A stretch of DNA of 64,000 nt, from assembly GCF_033242365.1 (NCBI RefSeq), contig NZ_BTHK01000002.1:124001-188000 (forward strand), written 5' to 3'. Numbering within the stretch: position 1 is the first letter of the stretch; every line of letters starts with the position of its first letter. Source of the DNA: Lachnoanaerobaculum sanguinis (lineage in GTDB: Bacteria; Bacillota; Clostridia; Lachnospirales; Lachnospiraceae). The position numbers and the translations under genes were made by a program. The notes beneath the pieces are model-generated. The model worked only from the letters and a program-made list of their open reading frames with translations. It was not told the DNA's origin and ran no database searches. Shown piece by piece: positions 33,746-43,399 of this stretch.

Positions 33746-36700
33746 ATGAGAGAGCGAATCAATCGTTTGGCAAAAGGGATTATTGAAGAAGAATTACCTA
33801 TATTGGTCTGTGAGCCGGATAATATAGAACTGCCTATAAAGATGGATGAAGCCGTTCGCTTTGAAATAGAGGTACGAAGTGACAACAAAGTACCGCTGAG
33901 AGGAGTGGCATATTCCGACAATATAAGAGTAAGAGTGGTCGATGCAACTTTTGGCGGAATAAAGAACAAAGTTGTACTTGAGATCAACTCGAAGAATTTG
34001 AGCGGAGAAGAAAAAATAGAGGGTATTATAACTTTGGTAACAAATGCCGGAGAAAGAGATATACCCTATACTTTTTATATAAAAAATACCGATACTGTAC
34101 TTGTGCTTGAGTCATTAAAGACAGTGGACGATTTTATGGTCATTGCAAAGGAAGACATAAATATTGCATTGGCTATTTTTATGTATAAAGACTTTTGTAA
34201 GTCAGGTTTTATGAAAGATCTGAGATATCAAAAGATTTATGAGGTACTTAATAAGGGTAATAACTTCAGATTAAACCTTGAAAATTTCCTGCAGGCTGTG
34301 GGAAATAAAGAAGCAGTGAATTTTTTGCTTGAATCGGATTCGCTTTATTTAAATACAGTAGAAGAAGATAAAGTTTATACCGTCAAAGTTCACAAAGAAA
34401 ACTGGGGTTTGCTGGATATTGACGTATCAACAAATGCAGGTTTTATTAAATTAAATACGGATAAAATTAAAAACGAAAACTTTGAAGATAATACTTTTGA
34501 ACTGGGATTTACTATAGATTCCGAACTCTTGCAAGACAGAAAAAATGTTGCGAGTATAAGGTTTGGTAACGGTTTAAATGAAAAATATCTTGAAGTTGTA
34601 ATAAATAAAAATCTTGAAAAAGAATATCAAAGAGAAGCAAGAATATTTGAAAGAAAACAGTGGATCAGTTATGTAAAGCTTAGAGTTGAGCATGAACTTT
34701 GCAGCGATAAAATTGAAAAAAATGAGATTTTATTTAAAATGCTTGCGGTACTGGACAGATTACAGGCAAGTACATACAGGAGTTTTTTGGTAAAGCTTTT
34801 AAAGGCTGAAATATACCTGATGCAGGGAGATAAGGCTACGGCAAAGTCTATTATCAACAGTCTGGATTCAAAAATAAAAGAGAACAGGCACGAACTCAGA
34901 GATGAGTATCTGATTTTAGAATACCTGGATACATATATGTATCCGGATGCCGAAAAGATGAGAGATCTTACAAAGCTTATCAAGGATTTATATAAGAAAT
35001 ATCATTCAAACATTGAATTTATGCTTGTATTAAATCTTGATGAAAGTCTTGCAGACAACCCGGCGGAAAGACAGAAGTTTTTGAAGAGAGCCTTTGAGCT
35101 TGGTGACAGGTCAAAAATATTGATGATGGAATATGCTCTTTTACTCTGTAAGAATCCACATCTTTTGACAAGCTGTACAAGATTTGAAGTGTTGGCGCTT
35201 AGCTTCGGTATAAGGAATAATCTTATATCGGTTAATCTTTCGGAGAAAATACTCTCCGTTGTAAGAGAGACAAAGAAAATTAACGGAGCTATATTAAATA
35301 TTCTTCTTTCAATATACAATGCATTGCCAAGCAATGAACTTCTTATAGATATATGTGAGATTTTTATAAAAGGTAATGTAAGAAAAAAGTATGTAAATGC
35401 ATGGTACGAAAGATGTATTGAAAAGGGATTGCCGGTGGAAGGCATATATGAGTATTTTGTTTACTCGCTTCCGGAAAAATATGATTTACCTATACCTGAA
35501 TCTGTGCTGAAGCATTTTGAAAGAATAAACTCGATGGCTGATGACTTTAAGGTGAAGATATTTGAAAATATCGTAGAGTTTTATCCACATAACAGTGAAG
35601 TATACAGAGAGTTTATAAAGAGAATAAAGATTTTTACCATTGATAATGCAATGAAATTGAAAATGGATGATCATCTTATAAATATCTATTCCGGAATTCT
35701 TGAAGATGATGATATAGATGAAAGATTGGCAAAAATCATTCCGTTTTTAATGAACTCATATGATGTGAGAGTGCCTGAAGGTAAAGCGGGTTCTATAGTG
35801 GTTGTATATCCGGAACTGAACGGTGAAAAGAAATATGAACTTGTGAATAACAGGGCTTTTGTAGCACTGTATTCGGAAAATGCAATTATCCTTGTAGAGG
35901 ATTGTGAGGGCAACAGATATTATCCAAAAAATTTGACTGTAGATAAGATATTCCATATGCAAAATCTTATAGACAGGTCTTATGAGTTGGATAAAAATCA
36001 TGATATGCACAGGCTTGAGATGCTTGGAAAGATTGCAAAAGAAAGTGAAATCAGTGATGAAGATATAGTTTTAATAGAAGGTGTATTGGATGAAATAGAC
36101 ATTGATTCAAGATTTAAAAATATACTTTTATCAAAGCTTATTGAACATTTATGGAAAGCTTCAGAGAAGGAAGAAGAGATTAACTTTAAGCTTCTATATA
36201 AGACGGCGGAGATGAATTTGGATGAAGACAATATTTTTATGTATTGTGATACATTGATGAATATCGGAAATGTAAAAGAGGCAATAGATGTAGTTAAATT
36301 CTTCGGAGTCGATAATTTTAAAAAAGATGAATTACTTAAGCTCATTATTAAGGCAATTGACGATGAAGCATTTAATCAAAATAAAATACTTGCTTTGATG
36401 GCTTTTAATCTTTATAAGGATGAAAAGTACACAGATAAAACTTTGGAATTTATTGCAAAGGTATACAACGGAAAAACACAAAATATGTTGGATTGTCTGA
36501 AATTATGTGTTGAGAAAAATATAGAAACATATGATTTTGAAGAAAGATTGCTTATACAAATGCTTTTTTCAAATCAGACAGCAGATTTGGATGAGGCTTT
36601 CGGAATTTATACTGAGAGAAAAAGAGTTACGGATATAATCATAAGAGCATATTTTACTGTAAAGAGTGATTTATTCTTCATGAATGATGAAAACATAAAA

Positions 36701-37303
36701 GACAATATATTTGAGTATCTGGAAGACGGACTCAGTGATGTTGACGATATAAAGGAGTTTCCGAATATTTATATGCTGGCATTGTCAAAGTATTATTCAA
36801 AAAAGGATAATCTTAACTTTAAGCAGACAAGACTATGTGAGCAGATAGTAAATAATCTTTGCGATATGGGAATGGTATTTTCGTATTTTAAAAATCTGTC
36901 AAAGTTTGTACCTGTTGAAAGAGATATACTGGAATCTGCTTTTGTTGAATACAAGGCAAAGAAAGATTCGGTTATATTGAAGTCAAGAATTTTTCCTTTA
37001 AGTGATGATTTTATTGAGGAGGAGTTTCCCAATATCTATAAAAATATATTTGTTAAATATAAGAAGATTTTTTCTGACGAGATATGGGAATATCAGATTC
37101 TTGAAAATGAAGACGGCGATATGAAAGTTTCAGTAAATGACTGTGTTCAATTCAGTAAAGGGGATAATGCCGGAGAGAGCAGGTTTATTCTTATAAATGA
37201 TATAGAGGAACTGCCAAAAGACAAAGAGAAAGAACTTAAGGAAAAATTGACCGAGTTTGTGTATAAAGACGAGTTGGTAGCTAATTTATTTACACTGATA
37301 TAA
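33746..37303 (+). CDS. DUF5717 family giant protein
   Basis: A 1185-aa protein of a family I associate with Lachnospiraceae, with no assigned function. No signal peptide or membrane segment is visible, so it is probably cytoplasmic. Residues 1-115 and about 205-295 look like beta-sandwich domains (alternating hydrophobic strands such as RFEIEVRSDN and KVVLEINSKN). Residues about 300-670 and 770-1120 are helical, possibly TPR-like repeats. A beta insertion lies near 675-745 (GSIVVVYPELNGEKKYEL) and another domain at the C-terminus. GAGG precedes the ATG. DUF5716 and a TPR gene follow in the same direction with no terminator between. Confidence 0.8.
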   Translation: MRERINRLAKGIIEEELPILVCEPDNIELPIKMDEAVRFEIEVRSDNKVPLRGVAYSDNIRVRVVDATFGGIKNKVVLEINSKNLSGEEKIEGIITLVTNAGERDIPYTFYIKNTDTVLVLESLKTVDDFMVIAKEDINIALAIFMYKDFCKSGFMKDLRYQKIYEVLNKGNNFRLNLENFLQAVGNKEAVNFLLESDSLYLNTVEEDKVYTVKVHKENWGLLDIDVSTNAGFIKLNTDKIKNENFEDNTFELGFTIDSELLQDRKNVASIRFGNGLNEKYLEVVINKNLEKEYQREARIFERKQWISYVKLRVEHELCSDKIEKNEILFKMLAVLDRLQASTYRSFLVKLLKAEIYLMQGDKATAKSIINSLDSKIKENRHELRDEYLILEYLDTYMYPDAEKMRDLTKLIKDLYKKYHSNIEFMLVLNLDESLADNPAERQKFLKRAFELGDRSKILMMEYALLLCKNPHLLTSCTRFEVLALSFGIRNNLISVNLSEKILSVVRETKKINGAILNILLSIYNALPSNELLIDICEIFIKGNVRKKYVNAWYERCIEKGLPVEGIYEYFVYSLPEKYDLPIPESVLKHFERINSMADDFKVKIFENIVEFYPHNSEVYREFIKRIKIFTIDNAMKLKMDDHLINIYSGILEDDDIDERLAKIIPFLMNSYDVRVPEGKAGSIVVVYPELNGEKKYELVNNRAFVALYSENAIILVEDCEGNRYYPKNLTVDKIFHMQNLIDRSYELDKNHDMHRLEMLGKIAKESEISDEDIVLIEGVLDEIDIDSRFKNILLSKLIEHLWKASEKEEEINFKLLYKTAEMNLDEDNIFMYCDTLMNIGNVKEAIDVVKFFGVDNFKKDELLKLIIKAIDDEAFNQNKILALMAFNLYKDEKYTDKTLEFIAKVYNGKTQNMLDCLKLCVEKNIETYDFEERLLIQMLFSNQTADLDEAFGIYTERKRVTDIIIRAYFTVKSDLFFMNDENIKDNIFEYLEDGLSDVDDIKEFPNIYMLALSKYYSKKDNLNFKQTRLCEQIVNNLCDMGMVFSYFKNLSKFVPVERDILESAFVEYKAKKDSVILKSRIFPLSDDFIEEEFPNIYKNIFVKYKKIFSDEIWEYQILENEDGDMKVSVNDCVQFSKGDNAGESRFILINDIEELPKDKEKELKEKLTEFVYKDELVANLFTLI

Positions 37304-37364
37304 AAAATGAAAGGAATGTAAATCATATATTTACATTTGATATTTATATAAAATGGGAGATACG

Positions 37365-38594
37365 ATGAATCCGAAGGTACTTGGAATCGCTTTATCGGAT
37401 ATAAGTACAAATCTTATATTTTACCCTGATGATGAAGCATTAATTTTCCCCACTGTGATAAGCAAAAAAAAGGGTGAAGATGCCTGGGTAGTGGGTGAAG
37501 ATGCTTATGCTTTGGCATTGGACGGAAAAGGTATAATTACCGATAAATTATTAAAATTGACAAGAAAAGACGGTATAGCAACCATTGACGGTACAAGATA
37601 TGAAGGAAAAGAAATATTAAAGATTTACTTCAGAGAAATAATAAATGCCGGAATGGAAAAATTATATAAGGAAAAGCCTGAGGAAGTAGTTGTAGCTATG
37701 GCAGGTTTGGAAGAAGAGATAGTCGGTGATATAAGGGAGGCCTTTGTAGGGCTTGGATATCAACCGAACCATATACATATAATAAGCAAGGAAGAAAGCT
37801 TTATCTATTTTGTTCTTTCATTAAAAAAAGATATATGGAACAATAAAGTGGGAATGTACGATCTTTCGGATGTAAGTCTTACATACTATGAAATGCTTGT
37901 AAACAGAAATTCAAGGAAACTGCTTGTTAATGCGGAGTCCGAAAATATGGATGAGGCTTTTAACTTGCAGATACTTAATAATCCTTCAGGAGCCAAGCTT
38001 GCAGATAAGATTTTGACTTCAGTTGCCGAGAAAGTAATGGATAAGAAAAAATTTTCATCTATTTTTCTTACAGGGCAGGTATTTGCGGAACATGAGTGGG
38101 CAGACGGATTTATAAGTTACCTGTGTTCAAGAGGTAAGGTATATCTTGATACAAATATTTTCGCAAAAGGTGCGGCATTTAAAGGTGTTGACCTTGCAAG
38201 TGAGAACTCCATATATAATTTAACTGCACTTTGTGAAGGAAGACTGAGGTCGGATGTTTTTATAAATGTGGAGAACAACGGTAAAGACGGAAAGATATAC
38301 CTTGCAAAGGCGGGAGACTTTTGGGGTGAACCGGATACCGAACTTTTAATGATACCGGATGAGAAGGAAGTAATAGATATCAGTGTGGTAGGTGTTGACG
38401 GTAAGGTCAAGAAAAACATTCCTATTGTATTGGACTTTCTACCAAAAAGGCCTATAAAGACCAGAAGATTTTATTTCAGAACAAAATTTCGGGATGATAA
38501 AATCATGGATGTCGAAATTGAGGACGCAGGCTTTGGAGATATGTATCCGCCTACCGATGTAAAGAGAAATATCGAGGTAAATATATGGGATTGA
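37365..38594 (+). CDS. DUF5716 family protein, Hsp70/actin-fold ATPase-like
   Basis: A 409-aa protein. The N-terminus VLGIALSDISTNLIFYPDD followed by FPTVISKKKGEDAWVVGEDA resembles the phosphate-1 loop and early strands of Hsp70 or MreB, but the catalytic aspartate of GIDLGTT is alanine. VGMYDLSDVSLTYYEM resembles phosphate 2, and SIFLTGQVFAEHEWADGF plus FAKGAAFKG resemble the adenosine and connect-2 motifs. The tail (about 330-405; IPIVLDFLPKRPIKTRRFYF) looks like the beta substrate-binding domain of Hsp70. GGGAG 5 nt upstream supports ATG 37365 rather than 37353. Confidence 0.75.
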   Translation: MNPKVLGIALSDISTNLIFYPDDEALIFPTVISKKKGEDAWVVGEDAYALALDGKGIITDKLLKLTRKDGIATIDGTRYEGKEILKIYFREIINAGMEKLYKEKPEEVVVAMAGLEEEIVGDIREAFVGLGYQPNHIHIISKEESFIYFVLSLKKDIWNNKVGMYDLSDVSLTYYEMLVNRNSRKLLVNAESENMDEAFNLQILNNPSGAKLADKILTSVAEKVMDKKKFSSIFLTGQVFAEHEWADGFISYLCSRGKVYLDTNIFAKGAAFKGVDLASENSIYNLTALCEGRLRSDVFINVENNGKDGKIYLAKAGDFWGEPDTELLMIPDEKEVIDISVVGVDGKVKKNIPIVLDFLPKRPIKTRRFYFRTKFRDDKIMDVEIEDAGFGDMYPPTDVKRNIEVNIWD

Positions 38595-39403
38595 TACTGT
38601 GTGAAGCCTTAAAAGTAAAAAAGCCTTTCCATATAGAAGTATTATCGCTTGATATACACAGTTATGAAGAGTTATGCTATATAATATTTGAGAATCCTAT
38701 TTTAGTCACCGAGGGAATAGTAAGTGATACCTTGGTTGAATTTATAAGGGATGAGTTGAATTTGGAAGTCTTAGCCGATAATGTGAAAAGGAAAATGTCC
38801 AACGGAACGGCTGATGAGGATATTTTGGTATATATCATTGATTCATGCAGTCTGTACAATAATGCCGAGACAATTATTTTCAGAAATGTCATGGGAAAGA
38901 TAAAGAAAATGGCGGTACATGAAGTTGCCAAGCAAAGAGCGGACTATATGTTTTATATAGGAAAGTATGATTTGGCAAAAAAGTACTATCTGGAAATCCT
39001 TGATATGGATACAAAGGCTGAGAACGGTTTTATTGGAAGTGTGTATCATAATCTCGGTGTTATTTATGCAAATCTCTTTTTGTATGAAGAGGCTTTGGAT
39101 GCGCTGAAAAAGTCATATGAACTTACAAATGATGATGTGATTTTGATGGAAATATATTTCCTTAAAAGAATATTTACAGCATCATATGAAGAAGACAATG
39201 ATGAGGAAATGAGTAAACTCTTAAAAGCCGGTTTGGCAGGCGAAGCAAAGAAAGCTTTTGATATAGCATTGGAAGGCGTTGGAGAAAGTGAAAGAATAAA
39301 GAATATAAATTCTATATTCGAGACGGAAGATACGGCAAGGAAGAAAAAAGTTTTAGATGATTATATCGCTGATTTAAAAGCGGATTACAGAAATATGAAA
39401 TAA
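38585..39403 (+). CDS. TPR-like helical protein, third gene of the DUF5717/DUF5716 unit
   Basis: A 272-aa acidic protein without membrane segments. Residues about 1-115 hold an unknown helical domain. A tetratricopeptide-like pair follows (QRADYMFYIGKYDLAKKYYL and YHNLGVIYANLFLYEEALDA, about 120-185), then a charged C-terminal region ending in lysine-rich sequence. I do not recognise a named family. It overlaps the DUF5716 gene by 10 nt, with GAGG inside that gene, so it is translated from the same mRNA. Its partner role is inferred from this linkage only. Confidence 0.7.
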   Translation: MGLILCEALKVKKPFHIEVLSLDIHSYEELCYIIFENPILVTEGIVSDTLVEFIRDELNLEVLADNVKRKMSNGTADEDILVYIIDSCSLYNNAETIIFRNVMGKIKKMAVHEVAKQRADYMFYIGKYDLAKKYYLEILDMDTKAENGFIGSVYHNLGVIYANLFLYEEALDALKKSYELTNDDVILMEIYFLKRIFTASYEEDNDEEMSKLLKAGLAGEAKKAFDIALEGVGESERIKNINSIFETEDTARKKKVLDDYIADLKADYRNMK

Positions 39404-39414
39404 GGCAGGTAGAT

Positions 39415-42057
39415 ATGAAAGAATTGGAAAAGACATACAGCCCCGAAAAAATCGAGGGCAGAATATACAAAAAATGGTTGGAAGAAAAGTATTTCCATGC
39501 AAAGGTAAATAAGGATAAAAAGCCTTTTACAATTATAATGCCGCCGCCGAATATCACAGGTCAGTTGCATATGGGACATGCACTTGATAATACCATGCAG
39601 GATATCCTGATAAGATATAAGAGAATGGCCGGATATGAGGCACTTTGGCAGCCGGGAACGGACCATGCGGCTATTGCAACAGAGGTAAAAGTTATTGAAA
39701 AGCTTAAAGCCGAGGGCAAGGATAAGCACGAGCTTGGAAGAGAAGGATTTTTAAAGGAAGCTTGGGCATGGAGAAATGATTACGGTACAAGAATAATCAA
39801 TCAGCTTCAAAGACTTGGTTCATCTGCAGACTGGGACAGAGAAAGATTTACCATGGACGAACAGGGACAAAAGGCTGTAAAAGAAGTTTTCCTCAGATTG
39901 TATGAAAAAGGCTATATTTACAAGGGTAACAGGATTATAAACTGGTGTCCTGTTTGTAAAACATCCATTTCAGATGCCGAGGTTGAACATATTGAGATGG
40001 ACGGTAATTTCTGGCATATAAAGTATCCTGTTGTGGGAGAAGAAGGAAAATTTGTCGAGATTGCTACAACAAGACCTGAGACACTTCTTGGAGATACTGC
40101 GGTTGCGGTAAATCCTTTGGATGAAAGATATAAGGATATTATAGGTAAGAAGCTTGTTTTACCGCTTGTAGGAAGAGAAATACCTGTAGTAGCGGATGAA
40201 TATGTTGATAAAGAGTTCGGAACAGGATGTGTAAAGATAACACCTGCACATGACCCTAATGACTTCGAGGTAGGAAAGAGACATAATCTGGGCGAAATTA
40301 ATATAATGCATGATGATGCAACTATTGATATGCCGGGAAGCAAGTATGACGGACTTGACAGATATGAGGCAAGAAAACTTATTGTAAAGGATCTTGAAGA
40401 AGCAGGTCTCTTGGTAAAGGTGGTTCCTCACAGTCACAATGTAGGCAGACATGACAGATGTAAGACAGTTGTAGAGCCGCTTATAAAGCCGCAGTGGTTT
40501 GTGGCTATGAACGAGATGGCAAAGCCGGCTATAAAGGCGATTGAGACGGGAGAACTTAAGTTTGTACCTGAAAGCTATGCAAAGACATATTTGCATTGGC
40601 TTGAAAATATAAGAGACTGGTGTATCTCAAGGCAGCTGTGGTGGGGACATCAGATACCTGCATATACATGTGAAAAATGCGGTGAGATAACTGTTGCCGG
40701 AGAGAAACCTGAAAGCTGTCCGAAATGCGGATGCCATGAGCTTGTACAGGATGAGGATACTTTGGATACATGGTTTTCATCAGCACTTTGGCCTTTCTCA
40801 ACACTTGGATGGCCTGAGGATACCGAGGAAATGAAGTATTTCTATCCTACGGATGTTCTTGTAACAGGTTATGATATTATTTTCTTCTGGGTGGTAAGAA
40901 TGGTGTTCTCAGGCTATGAGCAGACCGGAAAATCACCTTTCCACACGGTTCTTATCCATGGACTTGTAAGAGATTCCGAGGGTAGAAAGATGAGTAAATC
41001 TCTCGGTAACGGTATCGATCCGCTTGAGGTAATAGACAAGTACGGTGCGGATGCACTCAGAATGATGCTTATTACAGGAAATGCACCCGGAAATGATATG
41101 AGATTCTACTATGAGAGAGTGGAAAGTGCCAGAAACTTTGCAAATAAAATCTGGAATGCCGCAAGACTTATCATGATGAACATAGGTGAGGACAAGCCGG
41201 GTAAAATAGACAGTTCAAAGCTAATGCTTTCAGATAAGTGGATACTTTCAAAGGCAAACAAACTTATAAAGGAAGTTACAACAAATCTTGATAAGTTTGA
41301 GCTTGGTATAGCACTTTCAAAGATATACGACTTTGCATGGGAAGAGTTCTGTGACTGGTATATCGAAATGGTAAAGGTAAGACTCTGGAATAAGGAAGAC
41401 GAAACACGAGATACTGCGCTTGCAGTACTTACAGAAGTTTTAAATACTATTCTAAAGCTTTTACATCCGTTTATGCCTTTCATAACAGAGGAAATCTATT
41501 GTACTGTAAATGAAGATGTAAAGAGTATAATGATTGAGCCTTGGCCGGTAGAAAATCCCGAATACAATTTTGAGGATGATGAAAATAAAGCCGAGCTTAT
41601 AAAAGAGGCCGTAAGAGCAATAAGAAATGTAAGAGCATCTATGAATGTACCGCCTTCACATAAGGCAAAGGGAATTGTCGTAAGTGAAAGTGAAAAGATA
41701 AGAGATACATTTGAAAGTGCCGGAGATTTCTTTAAGCAGCTTGCAGGACTTGATAAGCTTATAATAGATTCGGATGACAGTACTGTTGAGAAGGACTCTG
41801 TAAGAGTTGCAATACCGAATGCATCCATATGTTTACCTTTAAAAGAGCTTGTAGATATTGAAAAAGAAGTTGAAAGACTGAAAAAAGAAGAAAAGAAGCT
41901 TATAGGCGAGGTGGCAAGATCAACAGGTATGCTTTCAAATGAGAAGTTTGTAAGTAAAGCGCCTCAGGCAAAAATAGATGAAGAAAAGAAAAAGCTTGAA
42001 AACTATGAGCAGATGCTTTCACAGGTAAGAGAGCAGCTTGCAAGATTAGCCGACTGA
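39415..42057 (+). CDS. valS: Valyl-tRNA synthetase
   Basis: An 880-aa class I synthetase charging tRNA-Val. The HIGH motif is PPPNITGQLHMGHAL and KMSKS is GRKMSKSLGNGIDP. The CP1 editing domain holds EIATTRPETLLGDTAVAVNP. A zinc ribbon-like CEKCGE...CPKCGCHE insert lies near residue 420. The C-terminal coiled-coil ends KKLENYEQMLSQVREQLARL. It begins 11 nt after the TPR gene, so there is no room for a T-box and it is probably transcribed with the DUF5717 unit. folC follows after 1 nt. Confidence 0.97.
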   Translation: MKELEKTYSPEKIEGRIYKKWLEEKYFHAKVNKDKKPFTIIMPPPNITGQLHMGHALDNTMQDILIRYKRMAGYEALWQPGTDHAAIATEVKVIEKLKAEGKDKHELGREGFLKEAWAWRNDYGTRIINQLQRLGSSADWDRERFTMDEQGQKAVKEVFLRLYEKGYIYKGNRIINWCPVCKTSISDAEVEHIEMDGNFWHIKYPVVGEEGKFVEIATTRPETLLGDTAVAVNPLDERYKDIIGKKLVLPLVGREIPVVADEYVDKEFGTGCVKITPAHDPNDFEVGKRHNLGEINIMHDDATIDMPGSKYDGLDRYEARKLIVKDLEEAGLLVKVVPHSHNVGRHDRCKTVVEPLIKPQWFVAMNEMAKPAIKAIETGELKFVPESYAKTYLHWLENIRDWCISRQLWWGHQIPAYTCEKCGEITVAGEKPESCPKCGCHELVQDEDTLDTWFSSALWPFSTLGWPEDTEEMKYFYPTDVLVTGYDIIFFWVVRMVFSGYEQTGKSPFHTVLIHGLVRDSEGRKMSKSLGNGIDPLEVIDKYGADALRMMLITGNAPGNDMRFYYERVESARNFANKIWNAARLIMMNIGEDKPGKIDSSKLMLSDKWILSKANKLIKEVTTNLDKFELGIALSKIYDFAWEEFCDWYIEMVKVRLWNKEDETRDTALAVLTEVLNTILKLLHPFMPFITEEIYCTVNEDVKSIMIEPWPVENPEYNFEDDENKAELIKEAVRAIRNVRASMNVPPSHKAKGIVVSESEKIRDTFESAGDFFKQLAGLDKLIIDSDDSTVEKDSVRVAIPNASICLPLKELVDIEKEVERLKKEEKKLIGEVARSTGMLSNEKFVSKAPQAKIDEEKKKLENYEQMLSQVREQLARLAD

Positions 42058-42058
42058 T

Positions 42059-43261
42059 ATGAATGAAAAAGAATATATAGAGAGCATTCCCATGTGGGCC
42101 AAGAAAAAGAATTCACTTTCGGAAGTAAGAAAGAATATTGAAATTCTGGGTATAAAGCTGCCGAAAGTAATACATGTGGCAGGTACCAACGGGAAAGGCT
42201 CCGTATGTGCATATCTCAGTAATATTCTTATAAAAAATCATACGAAGGTGGGAACATTTATCTCCCCTCATTTGATAGAAGTAAACGAAAGAATATTGCT
42301 TGATATGACACCAATAAGCGATAGAGAACTTGAGAGTATATCAAAATATGTTAGAGAAAAGCTGTCAGGTAACAGTACGGCACCTACATATTTTGAATAT
42401 ATCTTCTATATCGCAACGGTATTTTTTTCAAAAACAAATCCGGATTATGTAATACTTGAAACCGGAATGGGTGGGCGACTTGATGTAACAAATGTTTTCG
42501 AGGACACTTTAAGTATTATTACAAGTATAGGAATGGACCATATGCAATTTCTCGGCAACAGTATAAAAGAAATTGCTTATGAAAAGGCCGGTATTATTAA
42601 GCATAATTCCACAGTAATCTTTGACGACTCAAATGAAGAGGCAAATGAGATAATAAGAGAATTTGCAAAATCTAAAGCTGCAAAAATAATACCGCTTTCC
42701 GATTTTGACTATGAAAGCCTGAAATTTACATATGTAAAGTACAAAAAGAAAGCGGCTGCACTTGCTATACTTGGAGCGGGGCAGCTGCTTAATACTATAG
42801 ATAATATAGATGAAGCTTTAACAAAGACTGTATGGCATGGAAGAATGGAAGAGATAGAAAAGGATATTATTATTGACGGAGCACATAATGAACCGGCAAT
42901 TATAGAGTTTACAGAAAATGCAATGAAGCTTGCAAAAGTAAATAATAAGAAAATCAAGCTTTTGATCTCAGTAGTAAAGGATAAAGAGGTGGAAAAGATT
43001 TTTGATATTATTACTTCCAAGCTTGAGGTAAAAAAATACTATCTGACAGCCATGAATTCTTACAGAAGCAATTCTACGGATGAGCTTTATAATAGCTTAA
43101 ATATACTTTTAGAAAAAAATAAAAGACAGTCAAAGATAAGTTGCTATAATAGCAGTATAGAGGCCTTTAACGAAGCAAAAAAAGAAAAGGCTGATGATGA
43201 AATTTTGTTTTGTGTTGGCTCATTATATTTAATGGGAGAGATATTAGAGGGAAACAGATGA
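42059..43261 (+). CDS. folC: Folylpolyglutamate synthase/dihydrofolate synthase
   Basis: A 400-aa Mur-ligase-type enzyme that adds glutamate to folates. Visible motifs are the P-loop VAGTNGKGSVCAYLS (near 38-52), KVGTFISPHL, LETGMGGRLDVTN and the C-terminal DGAHNEPAIIEF. The protein is slightly shorter than the usual 420-440 aa: the region between the ligase core and the glutamate-binding domain (around residues 205-255) looks compressed, with VKYKKKAAALAILGAG following directly. This may be a true family variant. The microprotein ATG overlaps its stop. Confidence 0.92.
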   Translation: MNEKEYIESIPMWAKKKNSLSEVRKNIEILGIKLPKVIHVAGTNGKGSVCAYLSNILIKNHTKVGTFISPHLIEVNERILLDMTPISDRELESISKYVREKLSGNSTAPTYFEYIFYIATVFFSKTNPDYVILETGMGGRLDVTNVFEDTLSIITSIGMDHMQFLGNSIKEIAYEKAGIIKHNSTVIFDDSNEEANEIIREFAKSKAAKIIPLSDFDYESLKFTYVKYKKKAAALAILGAGQLLNTIDNIDEALTKTVWHGRMEEIEKDIIIDGAHNEPAIIEFTENAMKLAKVNNKKIKLLISVVKDKEVEKIFDIITSKLEVKKYYLTAMNSYRSNSTDELYNSLNILLEKNKRQSKISCYNSSIEAFNEAKKEKADDEILFCVGSLYLMGEILEGNR

Positions 43262-43398
43262 TAGATTTTGAGGAAGAATTAAGAAAATTTAAGCCTTCAC
43301 CGGATATTTCCGCAGTGGAGGATATTATAGCAAAAAGTGATATTTCAGATATGAATGATATTTTGATGGAATTGTTGAAAGAGCAAGTAAAGGGCTGA
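43258..43398 (+). CDS. 46-aa acidic microprotein downstream of folC
   Basis: A short gene beginning ATGA over the folC stop codon, with GAGGG 6-7 nt upstream. The product starts MIDFEEELRKFKPSPDI and ends MELLKEQVKG. It is acidic, predicted mostly helical, and lacks membrane or metal motifs. It stops 1 nt before the TPR membrane-protein gene. The tight fit (4-nt overlap upstream, 1-nt gap downstream) and good ribosome site argue it is translated. No function can be assigned. Confidence 0.7.
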   Translation: MIDFEEELRKFKPSPDISAVEDIIAKSDISDMNDILMELLKEQVKG

Positions 43399-43399
43399 T

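Noticed and set aside
39918..40343. A 141-aa minus-strand frame inside valS
   Set aside because: Opposite the editing domain of valS, whose motifs are complete. It is not a real gene.
42059..43261. A possible internal deletion or frameshift in folC
   Set aside because: The protein is shorter than usual around residues 205-255, but the reading frame is intact and both P-loop and C-terminal motifs are present. It is better treated as a family variant.
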